A stretch of 12,320 bases of DNA from JAVBPP01 sp031549535 (GTDB lineage Bacteria > Bacillota > Clostridia > Oscillospirales > Acutalibacteraceae). Below are positions 1-6,847 of the stretch, piece by piece; within the stretch, counting starts at the first letter, position 1; every line of letters starts with the position of its first letter. A program made the position numbers and the translations under genes. The notes below the pieces were generated by a model, which worked only from the letters and a program-made list of their open reading frames with translations, made no database searches and was not told the origin of the DNA. The stretch is from assembly GCA_031549535.1 (NCBI GenBank), contig JAVBPP010000014.1:1-12320 (forward strand). The letters are read 5' to 3'.

Positions 1-5
1 CCCTA

Positions 6-38
6 CTACCATGTACCATTAAAATCTTTACAATTCGA
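6..38 (+). repeat. IS630 left terminal inverted repeat
   Basis: Imperfect match to the reverse complement of 1212-1243. Shared blocks include TAC near the tip, then CAT, AAAA, ACAAT and CGA, separated by mismatches and one-base gaps. It lies downstream of the transposase stop codon and overlaps it slightly. Confidence 0.6.
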
Positions 39-714
39 CCACGGGATATAAGTGTTTCAATTTCATTCTAGCATCAGCAGCAGTGAACTGCCAAGAGACT
101 CCTTTTTGATTCGCATTTCTATTAATACTCCATTCCCTAAGAACCTCATTTAGAGCTTCGATGGTGGGGATTCTCCTGTCGGAAAGACCTTGTAGAGATA
201 GCGCCGACAATTCAATTTCGGCAATGTCCAACCAAGAACCATGCTTAGGGGTATAATGGATTTCTAGCTTTTGCGACAACCTGAATGCTTCTGCGGGAGA
301 GAAAAACTTGTAAAATGATGCAATAGTATGTGTGTTCAAGTTATCCATAACCAAAATAATTTTTTCAACATCAGGGTAAACCTCATCAATCAGCCATTTC
401 ATTTGATTCGCCCAATCTTCTGCACGTCTTTGCGCAAGAGCATGTGCTTCTCGCCATGATCCAAGCGGCTCTGTAAACATGAAAATCGAGCAGGTTCCTT
501 TTCTTGTGTATTCACAATCATATTTTCGCGTATGATTCGTTTTGCTCATTTCAATACTCTCATACTCGTCATCTAGAAGCTGATATGGTTTTTCGTCCAT
601 ACAGACTACAGGTCTTTTTTTGTCGTATGGTCTTAAATAAACCGCTAGAACATCTTCCATGTGTGCAACGAATTCTGCGTTTTGCTTTGGTGGGATACAC
701 CACATTTTGTTCAA
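28..714 (-). CDS. IS630 transposase, catalytic DDE part (orfB)
   Basis: Carries the RNase-H-like DDE nuclease domain that cuts and joins the element ends. The three expected acidic positions are visible: Asp in VCMDEKP (residue about 40 of this part), Asp in LVMDNLNTH (about 124), and Glu in HYTPKHGSWLDIAEIELS. The open frame overlaps the end of orfA by four bases (TTGA), but the TTG at 714 has no ribosome binding site. The frame continues upstream as RPHL, so it is most likely translated by -1 frameshifting from orfA rather than from its own start. No catalytic residue appears lost. It could instead be read as a TTG reinitiation product. Confidence 0.85.
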   Translation of the reverse strand: MNKMWCIPPKQNAEFVAHMEDVLAVYLRPYDKKRPVVCMDEKPYQLLDDEYESIEMSKTNHTRKYDCEYTRKGTCSIFMFTEPLGSWREAHALAQRRAEDWANQMKWLIDEVYPDVEKIILVMDNLNTHTIASFYKFFSPAEAFRLSQKLEIHYTPKHGSWLDIAEIELSALSLQGLSDRRIPTIEALNEVLREWSINRNANQKGVSWQFTAADARMKLKHLYPVVEL

Positions 715-1172
715 ATGAGGGCGATATTTCGTTTTTTTAAAAGTCGCTGAATTGTCATAGGTGAAATGGAATCAATAAAATCAAGCTCTACAACTTTTTC
801 CGATAGAAGTCTCACTGTCCATCTTGCATAACCTTTGGGCGGTTCGCTGCACGCTAACGCAATGATGCGAGCTTCCAATTCACCATCTACTTTTGGCGGA
901 ACCGGCGGAGTTTCCCTTGGTTTTCTAGACAAAAAATCGTTTATGTCTTTTGCATTATGGTAGTCCGCTATGATGTTGTACACTGTTTGTCTCGTTACGC
1001 CATGGGTTTCAGCTGTTCGTGTTATTCTCATATGGTCCTTTTTACCGGTTCGATCTAACACCAACAGTATATTTGCACGCACAATCAAATGGCTATTATG
1101 TGTTCCGTTTTTGGCGAATTTTTCGACTCTCACTCTGTCTTCTTCTGTTAGATATACTGGTTTCATTGACAT
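711..1172 (-). CDS. IS630 transposase, N-terminal part (orfA)
   Basis: Encodes 153 residues forming the DNA-binding part of an IS630-family transposase. The start ATG has a good ribosome binding site (AAGAAGGGG, near 1181-1191 on the minus strand). A helix-turn-helix is visible around residues 55-70 (ITRTAETHGVTRQTVYNII), the part expected to bind the terminal repeats. A basic linker follows, then a second winged-helix-like segment (residues about 110-147). The zero-frame product stops at TGA just after RNIALI. The natural continuation lies in the -1 frame: shifting at the A7 run gives LLKKTKYRPHLNKMWCIP, which runs smoothly into the catalytic half. The functional product is therefore probably a 381-residue fusion, a plausible length for this family. 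The short orfA product alone may act as a regulator, but that is inference. Confidence 0.85.
   Translation of the reverse strand: MSMKPVYLTEEDRVRVEKFAKNGTHNSHLIVRANILLVLDRTGKKDHMRITRTAETHGVTRQTVYNIIADYHNAKDINDFLSRKPRETPPVPPKVDGELEARIIALACSEPPKGYARWTVRLLSEKVVELDFIDSISPMTIQRLLKKRNIALI
732..738 (-). other. A7 slippery run for transposase frameshifting
   Basis: On the coding strand the sequence is CTTTTAAAAAAACG. Slipping back one base on the A run, or adding one A by transcriptional slippage, joins the two transposase halves in the frame that restores the family-typical sequence. It lies about 20 bases before the orfA stop. I did not identify a clear stimulatory stem downstream. A chance deletion in a formerly single frame is the alternative. 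Confidence 0.6.
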
Positions 1173-1211
1173 GTTGATACACCCCTTCTTTTGAGTATAT
1201 CATATCCATGT

Positions 1212-1243
1212 TCGATTGTCTACTTTTAGATGATGCGCAGTAC
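1212..1243 (-). repeat. IS630 right terminal inverted repeat
   Basis: Partner of the repeat at 6-38. It lies about 40 bases upstream of the transposase start. Identity is moderate and judged by eye. Confidence 0.6.
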
Positions 1244-1245
1244 TA

Positions 1246-1437
1246 CGCATTGTACTCCGCAATGTCCGCTGACGCCGTTTCGGCCAGCCAATCCTGGCCT
1301 CCCTCGCCGAGGGAGGTGTCCCCGCAGGGACGCAGGGAGTCTCCGTCGTCCCGATGCCGGTTCCCTGGGGCAAACGGCATCCAAAGGGAACGACGGTGCG
1401 TCCGGGGACGGTCGCCCCACAGACGCAACCACCGGCA
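1246..1437 (-). repeat. GC-rich dispersed intergenic repeat, left copy, interrupted by the IS
   Basis: Read on the minus strand this holds two modules also found at 11803-12110. The first contains CGTCGTTCCCTTTGGATGCC followed by a GTTTGCC..GGGAACCGGCAT block (1340-1405). The second contains GAGACTCCCTGCG, the hairpin CTCCCTCGGCGAGGGAG (1299-1315) and CCAGGATTGGCTG (near 1281-1298). The module order differs from the right-hand copy, so the repeat is a mosaic. Short open frames on both strands here are unlikely to be genes. The remaining bases of this repeat resume at 1-3, beyond the IS. Confidence 0.8.
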
Positions 1438-1485
1438 AAACAGCTCTGGCGCAATCAAATCCCCCGGAATATTTTCCGTTTTATC

Positions 1486-1514
1486 GTGTAAATTTTCCGT
1501 TTTTGTGATATAAT
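1486..1514 (+). promoter_or_regulatory. Extended -10 promoter for the housekeeping operon
   Basis: TGATATAAT at 1506-1514 is a perfect extended -10 (TGnTATAAT) for the vegetative sigma factor. The -35 region about 16-17 bases upstream is weak (TGTAAA-like), which an extended -10 can tolerate. It lies 34 bases before the first gene, after the end of the dispersed repeat. The ribosome binding site AAAGGGGAG (1535-1543) follows. Confidence 0.65.
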
Positions 1515-1548
1515 CAATCTCATTACGATAGCATAAAGGGGAGCGGTT

Positions 1549-1752
1549 ATGGATATCCGGGTCGGCGATACGCTGCAGATGAAAAAGAACCATCCCTGCG
1601 GCAGTGCGCAATTCACGGTGCTGCGCATCGGGATGGATTTTCGCATCCGCTGCCTGGGCTGCGGCCACGAGGTTATGGTGCCGCGCGTCAAGGTGGAAAA
1701 ACACATTAAGAAAGTGCTGCGCGGAGAAACGGCGGCAGACGAGGAGAGGTAA
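1549..1752 (+). CDS. DUF951 family small protein
   Basis: A 67-residue protein of the DUF951 family, whose function is not established. Features typical of the family are visible: VGDTLQMKKNHPCGS near the N-terminus, and a second cysteine pair in RCLGCGHEV (residues about 43-49). Together with the Cys of HPCG these suggest a small zinc-binding or nucleic-acid-binding fold (inference). The start is fixed by AAAGGGGAG five bases upstream. The gene opens the operon and ends 9 bases before prfA, with the prfA ribosome binding site inside its last codons (GAGGAGAGG). The charged tail, GETAADEER, is probably disordered. No membrane segment is present, so it is probably cytoplasmic. Confidence 0.85.
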   Translation: MDIRVGDTLQMKKNHPCGSAQFTVLRIGMDFRIRCLGCGHEVMVPRVKVEKHIKKVLRGETAADEER

Positions 1753-1761
1753 GAAAGCGGT

Positions 1762-2835
1762 ATGCTTGACAAACTGAAATTGGTGGAAGAACGGTATGAA
1801 ACGGTCAACGCCCTGCTGTGCGAGCCGAATGTGATGCAGGACATGGAACAATACCGTAAGCTTATGCAGGAACTGAAGCAGCTCACGCCGGTTGTGGAAA
1901 AATTCCGAGCCTATCAGGCGGTGCAGCAGACTTTTTTAGAAGCAAAACAATTGCTGGACGCGGGCGGGATGGATAAGGATTTTCGCGAGATGGTGCAGGA
2001 GGAATACGACACAGCGCATGAAGAAAGTGAAAAGGCGCTGGAGGAATTGAAGGTGCTGCTTCTGCCGCGCGACCCGAACGATGACCGCAGCGTGGTGGTG
2101 GAAATCCGCGGCGGCGCGGGCGGGGAGGAAGCCGCCCTGTTTGCGGGTGTGCTCTTCCGCATGTATTCCATGTACGGCGAAACAAAGGGCTGGAAGACGG
2201 AAATTGTCAATGCCAATGAAACGGAGCTGGGCGGCTTTAAGGAAATCAGCTTTATCATTGAGGGCGACGGTGCCTATTCCCGCCTCAAGTTTGAAAGCGG
2301 CGTGCACCGTGTCCAGCGCGTGCCGGAGACGGAGAGCCAGGGGCGCATTCATACCTCCACCGTCACGGTGGCAGTGCTGCCGGAGGCGGAGGAAGTGGAC
2401 ATCGATATCAACCCCGCCGATTTGCAGGTGGATACCTTCCGTTCCAGCGGCGCGGGCGGCCAGCATGTCAACAAAACGGAATCCGCCATCCGCATCACCC
2501 ACCTGCCCACTGGCACGGTTGTGGAATGCCAGGATGAGCGCAGCCAGCATAAAAACCGCGATAAGGCCATGAAAATTCTGCGCTCGCGCATCATGGAGGT
2601 GGAGCGCGAGAAGCAGGAGAGCGAAATCGCGGGCGAGCGCCGCTCCCAGGTTGGCACAGGGGACCGCAGCGAGCGTATTCGCACCTATAACTATCCGCAG
2701 GGCCGCGTGAGCGACCACCGCGTGGGTTTAACGCTCTACCGCCTGGAGGCCATTTTAAACGGCGATCTGGACGAAATTGTGGATACCCTCATCACAGCCG
2801 ACACGGCGGAAAAGCTGCGGGCGACGGAAGGATGA
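1762..2835 (+). CDS. prfA: Peptide chain release factor 1
   Basis: Class I release factor (357 residues, normal length) that reads UAA and UAG in the ribosomal A site and triggers peptidyl-tRNA hydrolysis. The GGQ catalytic motif is at residues 232-234 in SGAGGQHVNKTES. The stop-codon-reading PxT motif is P188-E189-T190 in RVQRVPETESQGRIHTS, which marks it as RF1 rather than RF2 (RF2 has SPF). The acidic helical N-terminal domain (about 1-110) and the C-terminal SDHRVGLTLYRLE segment are also present. Its stop overlaps the next gene start as ATGA, indicating translational coupling. The GGQ glutamine is normally methylated by PrmC, whose gene often neighbours prfA. No prmC is present in this window. 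Confidence 0.97.
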   Translation: MLDKLKLVEERYETVNALLCEPNVMQDMEQYRKLMQELKQLTPVVEKFRAYQAVQQTFLEAKQLLDAGGMDKDFREMVQEEYDTAHEESEKALEELKVLLLPRDPNDDRSVVVEIRGGAGGEEAALFAGVLFRMYSMYGETKGWKTEIVNANETELGGFKEISFIIEGDGAYSRLKFESGVHRVQRVPETESQGRIHTSTVTVAVLPEAEEVDIDINPADLQVDTFRSSGAGGQHVNKTESAIRITHLPTGTVVECQDERSQHKNRDKAMKILRSRIMEVEREKQESEIAGERRSQVGTGDRSERIRTYNYPQGRVSDHRVGLTLYRLEAILNGDLDEIVDTLITADTAEKLRATEG

Positions 2836-3857
2836 ATACACTTTGGATTCCGATCCCCGACCCCGGCTGTAAGCAGGCTATTGAACAGGCTGCTGCGTTG
2901 CTGCGCCGAGGCGGCTTGGTTGCTATTCCGACGGAGACGGTCTACGGTTTGGCCGCCAATGCGTTGGATGCGCACGCGGTGGCACAAATCTTTGCGGCGA
3001 AGGGACGCCCGCAGGATAACCCGTTGATTGTGCACATCAGCGAAACCGCGCAGATGGAGCGTTATGTCCGGCGGCTTGACCCGCGCGCGCTGCTGTTGGC
3101 GCAGGCCTTTTGGCCGGGGCCGCTGACCATCATTCAACAAAAGGCGGCCTGTATTCCCGATATTGTCAGCGCCGGGTTGGATAGCGTTGCGCTGCGCCTG
3201 CCCGCTCACCCCGTTGCCCGCGCCCTGATTGCGGCGGCGGGTGTTCCGCTGGCCGCACCCTCCGCGAACCGCTCCGGCAGACCCAGCCCCACAACGGCGG
3301 AGCATGTGCGCAAGGATATGGACGGCAGAATCGACGCCATTGTGGACGGCGGCAAAAGCGAGGTCGGCGTGGAGTCCACAGTGCTCTCCCTGCTCGGCGA
3401 GACGCCGCGCCTGCTGCGCCCCGGCGGAGTCAGCCACAGGCAGCTGGAGCAGCTGCTGGGGCAAGTGGAGATAGACAGCGCCGTGGGCGCAAAACCGGCG
3501 GAGGATGCCCCCGTGCATTCCCCCGGCATGAAGTACCGGCACTATGCCCCAAAGGCAACAGTCATTCTGTTGCGCGGAGATTTGGAGCGCTTTTTGCACT
3601 ATGTCAAGGAGCAGCCGGAGGGTAAGGGCGTGCTCTGCTTTGCGGAGGATGCCGTGCCGCCGGAGCTGCCCTGCATTCGTTACGGCGGCATTGCAAGGCC
3701 GGAGGAACAGGCAAGGCTGCTGTTTGCCGCGCTGCGGGAGGCGGACGACAGGGGGATACAAACCCTGTTTGTGCGTGCGCCGGAGCAGAGCGGAGACAGC
3801 CTGGCGGTTTACAACCGTTTGCTGCGCGCTGCCGCCTTTCGTGAGGTTACAGTATGA
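2832..3857 (+). CDS. tsaC: L-threonylcarbamoyladenylate synthase, long Sua5 form
   Basis: Makes threonylcarbamoyl-AMP from threonine, bicarbonate and ATP, the first step of the t6A37 modification of tRNAs reading ANN codons. The YrdC-like catalytic domain covers about residues 10-205: TETVYGLAANA near 35-45, KGRPQDNPLIVHI from K57, PGPLTII, and SANRSGRPSPT at 144-154. A linker with HSPGMKYRHYAPKA (about 230-243) leads into the C-terminal Sua5 domain, so this is the two-domain form, as in Bacillus YwlC, and not the short TsaC. Length 341 is normal. It overlaps prfA by ATGA at its start and the following frame by ATGA at its end. The TsaB/D/E partners are not in this window. Confidence 0.95.
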   Translation: MNTLWIPIPDPGCKQAIEQAAALLRRGGLVAIPTETVYGLAANALDAHAVAQIFAAKGRPQDNPLIVHISETAQMERYVRRLDPRALLLAQAFWPGPLTIIQQKAACIPDIVSAGLDSVALRLPAHPVARALIAAAGVPLAAPSANRSGRPSPTTAEHVRKDMDGRIDAIVDGGKSEVGVESTVLSLLGETPRLLRPGGVSHRQLEQLLGQVEIDSAVGAKPAEDAPVHSPGMKYRHYAPKATVILLRGDLERFLHYVKEQPEGKGVLCFAEDAVPPELPCIRYGGIARPEEQARLLFAALREADDRGIQTLFVRAPEQSGDSLAVYNRLLRAAAFREVTV

Positions 3858-3904
3858 AAAACAAGTTTCTCATACTACCGGCTTCTAAAGGGATGGTCAT
3901 TCAG

Positions 3905-4501
3905 ATGAAAATTATTGGAATTATTGGGCAGACCGGCGCGGGTAAGAGCGAGGTTTGCGCCGCGCTGCGGGGGGCAGGGGTCTATACCATTGACGGCGAC
4001 CGCCTGGCGCGGGATATCACGCAGCCCGGCAGCCCGGTTCTCGCCGCGCTGCAACAGGCTTTTGGGGCGGATATTCTGCAGGAAGGGGGCGAGTTGAACC
4101 GCGCCCTGCTGGCGGAACGAGCCTTTCGGAGCCCGGAGCAAACGGCAAGGCTCAATGCCATTACGCACCCCGCCATCACGCGCCTTGCCCGCGCGGAGCT
4201 GGAGCAGGCGGAGCGGGAGGGCTATCAGGCCGCCGCATTTGAGGGCGCCGCCCTGCTGGAAAGCCCTCTAAAAGCTGACTGTGATTGGTTTGTGGCCGTA
4301 ACCGCGCCCGAGCCTCTGCGCCTGGAGCGCATCTTGGCGCGTGACGGCATCACAAGAGAGCAGGCTCTGCGCCGCATGCAGGCTCAGCGGGAGGAGCGTT
4401 ATTATACACACGCGGCCAAGGTCATCATCCGCAGCGACACCGTGCATGCGCTTGCGCCGCAAATCGAAGCGTTGTTGGCAGAGTTAAGGGATAGGTCATA
4501 A
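3905..4501 (+). CDS. coaE: Dephospho-CoA kinase
   Basis: Catalyses the last step of coenzyme A synthesis, ATP-dependent phosphorylation of the 3'-hydroxyl of dephospho-CoA, in the cytosol. The P-loop GQTGAGKS lies at residues 8-15, followed by TIDGDRLARDI, the usual acidic substrate-site segment, and a lid-like region around ILARDGITREQALRRMQAQ. The start at 3905 gives 198 residues and MKIIGIIGQTGAGKS, the standard family N-terminus, with AAAGGGATGG upstream. An in-frame ATG at 3854 overlaps the tsaC stop as ATGA and would add 17 residues (MKNKFLILPASKGMVIQ) not expected in the family. Translation may start there by coupling, so the start is uncertain. The next gene begins 2 bases after the stop. 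Confidence 0.93.
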   Translation: MKIIGIIGQTGAGKSEVCAALRGAGVYTIDGDRLARDITQPGSPVLAALQQAFGADILQEGGELNRALLAERAFRSPEQTARLNAITHPAITRLARAELEQAEREGYQAAAFEGAALLESPLKADCDWFVAVTAPEPLRLERILARDGITREQALRRMQAQREERYYTHAAKVIIRSDTVHALAPQIEALLAELRDRS

Positions 4502-4503
4502 AC

Positions 4504-5061
4504 ATGAAAAAAAGGGTTAGACTGAAAGTAGTTGCATTTGTTCTGCTGTTTTGCGCGGCAGTGGCGGCCATCAGCGCCGTGAGCTGGCGTTCGGCGCTGA
4601 AACTGATGCATCCTAAGGAATATACGCTTCTTGTGGACAGCTATGCCGCGCAATACGGCTTGGACGCGGATTTGGTATATGCTGTCATCAAAACAGAAAG
4701 CTCCTTTGACGAAGAGGCCGTCTCCTCCGCAAACGCCAAAGGCTTGATGCAGATTACGCCGGAGACCTTTTTGTGGCTGCAGACCAAGCTGCATGAAACG
4801 CGCGGCGAGGAGGAGCTGATGGAGCCGGAGGTGGCAATTCAATACGGCTGCTTCTTCCTCAAGCTGCTCATGGAGGAATTCGGTGACGAGCAGACCGCGC
4901 TGGCGGCCTATCACCAGGGCCGGGGCAAGGTCAACAGCTGGCTGCGGGAGGCGGAAAACTCCGCCGACGGCAAAACCCTGGACCGTATTCCCTCGCAGGA
5001 AACGGGGCATTATATTGATAAGGTAACAAAGGCGAAAGCCGTTTATGAAAAACTCTATTAG
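4504..5061 (+). CDS. Membrane-anchored lytic transglycosylase (Slt/MltE-like)
   Basis: Cleaves the MurNAc-GlcNAc bond of peptidoglycan to form 1,6-anhydro ends. A basic N-terminus and one hydrophobic segment (about residues 8-28, VVAFVLLFCAAVAAISAVSW) act as a signal anchor. There is no lipobox. The goose-lysozyme/SLT fold follows, with catalytic Glu65 in IKTESSF and GLMQIT at 80-85. The motif usually written AYNAG is here AYHQG (His137-Gln138), an unusual change close to the active-site groove. The rest (GRGKVNSWL) is normal. Length 185 is typical for the short clostridial type. The stop codon TAG is supplied by an inserted miniature element. The original stop was TAA and the protein is unchanged. 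Confidence 0.9.
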   Translation: MKKRVRLKVVAFVLLFCAAVAAISAVSWRSALKLMHPKEYTLLVDSYAAQYGLDADLVYAVIKTESSFDEEAVSSANAKGLMQITPETFLWLQTKLHETRGEEELMEPEVAIQYGCFFLKLLMEEFGDEQTALAAYHQGRGKVNSWLREAENSADGKTLDRIPSQETGHYIDKVTKAKAVYEKLY

Positions 5062-5189
5062 GCAATTGCGAAAGTCCCAGACGCGCAATGCGCGCCCCTA
5101 CATGTTGTAGGCCACCGTTTCGATATGCGCATATGCCGTAGGGGCGGCCATTGGCCGTCCGCCGCTCCGTATGTTTCGCAATCGCCTAA
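5058..5189 (+). mobile_element. 132-bp miniature inverted-repeat element inserted at a stop codon
   Basis: The ends are inverted repeats matching 15 of 16 bases: TTAGGCAATTGCGAAA at 5058-5073 and the complement of TTAGGCGATTGCGAAA at 5174-5189. They are flanked by an exact 9-base direct repeat, AAAACTCTA (5049-5057 and 5190-5198). Because TTA follows in both cases, the visible repeat is 13 bases. Inside are further paired arms (GCGCCCCTAC near 5091-5100 and GTAGGGGCGGCC near 5138-5149) and the palindrome ATATGCGCATAT (5123-5134). It encodes no protein and would depend on a transposase elsewhere. Removing it restores CTC TAT TAA directly followed by the AAAAGGAGG of the next gene. In the transcript it would fold into a long hairpin between two operon genes. 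Confidence 0.8.
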
Positions 5190-5216
5190 AAAACTCTATT
5201 AAAAGGAGGAATTTTT

Positions 5217-6629
5217 TTGGATCAGGAAAAATCACAGGCCGAGCAGTTGAAGGAAGAGCTGTTTTTGCAGCGCAAGCACATTGCGCAGCTCATCTCGGAG
5301 GAAGAGAAGCAACAGGCAGAGGAGTTCAGCGCAGGCTACAAGCAATTTCTAAACACCGCGAAAACAGAGCGGGAGGTCACGGCCTATTTTATGCGCTTTG
5401 CGGCGGAGCAAGGGTTCAGCGCCTATAACACAGCGTATACTTACGCGCCGGGCGACAAGGTTTATGTCAACAACCGGGGCAAGGCAATGCTCATGGCGGT
5501 GTTCGGCAAACGCGGTATCGGCGCGGGCGTGAACATTGTCGCCGCGCATATTGATTCCCCGCGCATTGACCTCAAACCCAACCCCCTGTATGAGGATGCG
5601 GAGCTGGCGCTGTTTAAAACACACTATTACGGCGGCATCAAAAAATATCAGTGGACAGCCATTCCGCTTTCTCTGCACGGCGTTATCATGCGGCGCGACG
5701 GTTCCCGCGTGACGGTATCCATCGGCGAGGCGGCGGGGGAACCGCAGTTTGTCATCACAGACCTACTGCCCCACCTGGGCGGGGAGCAGAGCAAACGAAC
5801 CCTCAGCGAGGGCATTGCGGGCGAGGAATTAAACATCCTGGTCGGCAGCCTGCCGTTTAAGGACGACAAGGGCAGCGAGCTGGTTAAGCTGCAGATTTTA
5901 AAGCTTCTGCATGAAAAATACGGCGTTGTGGAGGAGGATTTCCTCTGCGCCGAGCTGGAGCTGGTGCCGGCCTTTCCCGTGAGTGACATTGGCTTTGACC
6001 GCAGCATGATAGGCGGTTATGGGCAGGATGACCGCGTGTGCGCCTATCCGGAGGTTATGGCGCTGGCCAGCGTCAAAGAGCCGGAGTATACCACAATCGC
6101 CGTTCTGGCCGATAAAGAAGAGGTGGGCAGCGATGGCAACACGGGCATGAACTCCGCCTTTTTGGTGGATTTTATCGCCGACCTCGCGCGGCGCGAGGGG
6201 CTGCTGCCGCATGATGTGCTGCAGAATTCCGAATGCCTTTCCGCCGATGTCAACGCCGCGTTTGACCCCACCTGGCCAGGCGTGATGGAAAAACAAAACG
6301 CCGCGTTTTTAAACCGCGGCATCGTTGTAACCAAATATACAGGCTCCCGCGGCAAATCCGGCACCTCGGACGCCTCCGCGGAATTTATGGGCAAAATGCG
6401 CAGCCTGCTGAACAAGGCGGAGGTCTGCTGGCAGACGGGCGAGCTGGGTAAGGTGGACGCAGGCGGCGGCGGAACCGTTGCCATGTATATCGCCAACCAC
6501 AATGTGGACGTGGTGGATGTGGGCGTCCCGGTGCTTTCGATGCATTCCCCGTTTGAGGTGGTTTCCAAGCTGGATTTGTATATGGCTTACAAGGGCTTCC
6601 GTGCGTTTTTGGAGAAGAACGGAAGGTAG
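5217..6629 (+). CDS. M18 family zinc aminopeptidase
   Basis: A cytosolic metallopeptidase of family M18 (aspartyl aminopeptidase/aminopeptidase I group) that removes N-terminal residues from peptides. The expected two-zinc site is present: His111 in AAHIDSPRIDLKPNP (Asp113 nearby), the Asp271-Asp272 pair in GQDDRVCA, Glu301-Glu302 in DKEEVGSDGNTG, and His443 in SMHSPFEVVSKLD. Length 470 is normal. The start is TTG at 5217, fixed by AAAAGGAGGA six bases upstream. The next upstream option has no ribosome binding site. The gene formerly followed the transglycosylase with only a few bases between, and a miniature element now separates them. Substrate preference cannot be read from the sequence. 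Confidence 0.93.
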   Translation: MDQEKSQAEQLKEELFLQRKHIAQLISEEEKQQAEEFSAGYKQFLNTAKTEREVTAYFMRFAAEQGFSAYNTAYTYAPGDKVYVNNRGKAMLMAVFGKRGIGAGVNIVAAHIDSPRIDLKPNPLYEDAELALFKTHYYGGIKKYQWTAIPLSLHGVIMRRDGSRVTVSIGEAAGEPQFVITDLLPHLGGEQSKRTLSEGIAGEELNILVGSLPFKDDKGSELVKLQILKLLHEKYGVVEEDFLCAELELVPAFPVSDIGFDRSMIGGYGQDDRVCAYPEVMALASVKEPEYTTIAVLADKEEVGSDGNTGMNSAFLVDFIADLARREGLLPHDVLQNSECLSADVNAAFDPTWPGVMEKQNAAFLNRGIVVTKYTGSRGKSGTSDASAEFMGKMRSLLNKAEVCWQTGELGKVDAGGGGTVAMYIANHNVDVVDVGVPVLSMHSPFEVVSKLDLYMAYKGFRAFLEKNGR

Positions 6630-6642
6630 CCAATCACGGAAA

Positions 6643-6690
6643 AAGGGGCGGACCATGTGTCTGTCCCTTCTGCTTTATCATATTATTTTT
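6643..6690 (+). terminator. Probable intrinsic terminator after the operon
   Basis: An 11-pair stem, AAGGGGCGGAC (6643-6653) with GTCTGTCCCTT (6659-6669), contains two G-U pairs and a 5-base loop. It starts 13 bases after the M18 stop. The following tract is T-rich but interrupted (CTGCTTTATCATATTATTTTT), so efficiency is uncertain. Confidence 0.55.
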
Positions 6691-6691
6691 A

Positions 6692-6847
6692 TTAGTCCGC
6701 CAATGAAAGCTTGCCAGAAGATTGGTGAGGGTTTTTGTCGTCAGTCAAGGCGGACGACGCGGCTTTACTGTCGTAAAGCAAGGAGGACAACGCAGGCTGA
6801 CGGCGAAAATACCACCACGCTTTGGCAAGGTTTCGTTGGTGGACTAA
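6692..6847 (+). mobile_element. About 156-bp palindromic miniature element flanked by TA
   Basis: The two halves are near-complete inverted copies of each other. The outer arms (6692-6716 and 6823-6847) match at 22 of 25 bases, and pairing continues less well towards the central palindrome GCTTTACTGTCGTAAAGC (6762-6779). TA lies just outside each end (6690-6691 and 6848-6849), consistent with a TA-targeting transposase. It has no long open frame of its own. It ends only about 10 bases before the ribosome binding site of the sensor kinase, so it forms most of that gene's leader. It is unrelated in sequence to the element at 5058-5189 and to the ends of the IS630 copy here. A regulatory hairpin that is not mobile is the alternative. 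Confidence 0.7.

Larger units (their letters stand above)
6..1243 (-). mobile_element. IS630-family insertion sequence, about 1.24 kb
   Basis: A DDE transposase in two frames fills the element. TA dinucleotides lie just outside both ends (4-5 and 1244-1245), as expected for IS630/Tc1-mariner elements, which duplicate TA on insertion. The ends are imperfect inverted repeats. Removing 6-1243 and one TA joins GCG-TA-GGG, and the same GCGTAGGG string occurs in the related repeat copies near 11889 and 12025, so the empty site can be read from this window. The element is visibly more AT-rich than the core genes. The boundary could be shifted by 3 bases (TA at 7-8 and 1241-1242), but the repeat reconstruction favours the stated ends. 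Both transposase halves are open, so the element may be active. Confidence 0.85.

Noticed and set aside
705..714. orfB of the IS as an independent gene starting at TTG
   Set aside because: There is no ribosome binding site, and the frame continues upstream with family-typical residues (RPHL), favouring frameshift fusion.
1200..1513. Several overlapping open frames of 70-101 codons on both strands
   Set aside because: They lie inside the GC-rich dispersed repeat, overlap one another in several frames, lack ribosome binding sites and resemble no protein family.
3854..3904. Upstream ATG for coaE overlapping the tsaC stop
   Set aside because: It adds 17 residues not found in the family before the MKIIGIIGQTGAGKS start. 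It remains possible as a coupled start, so the alternative is recorded in the coaE entry.
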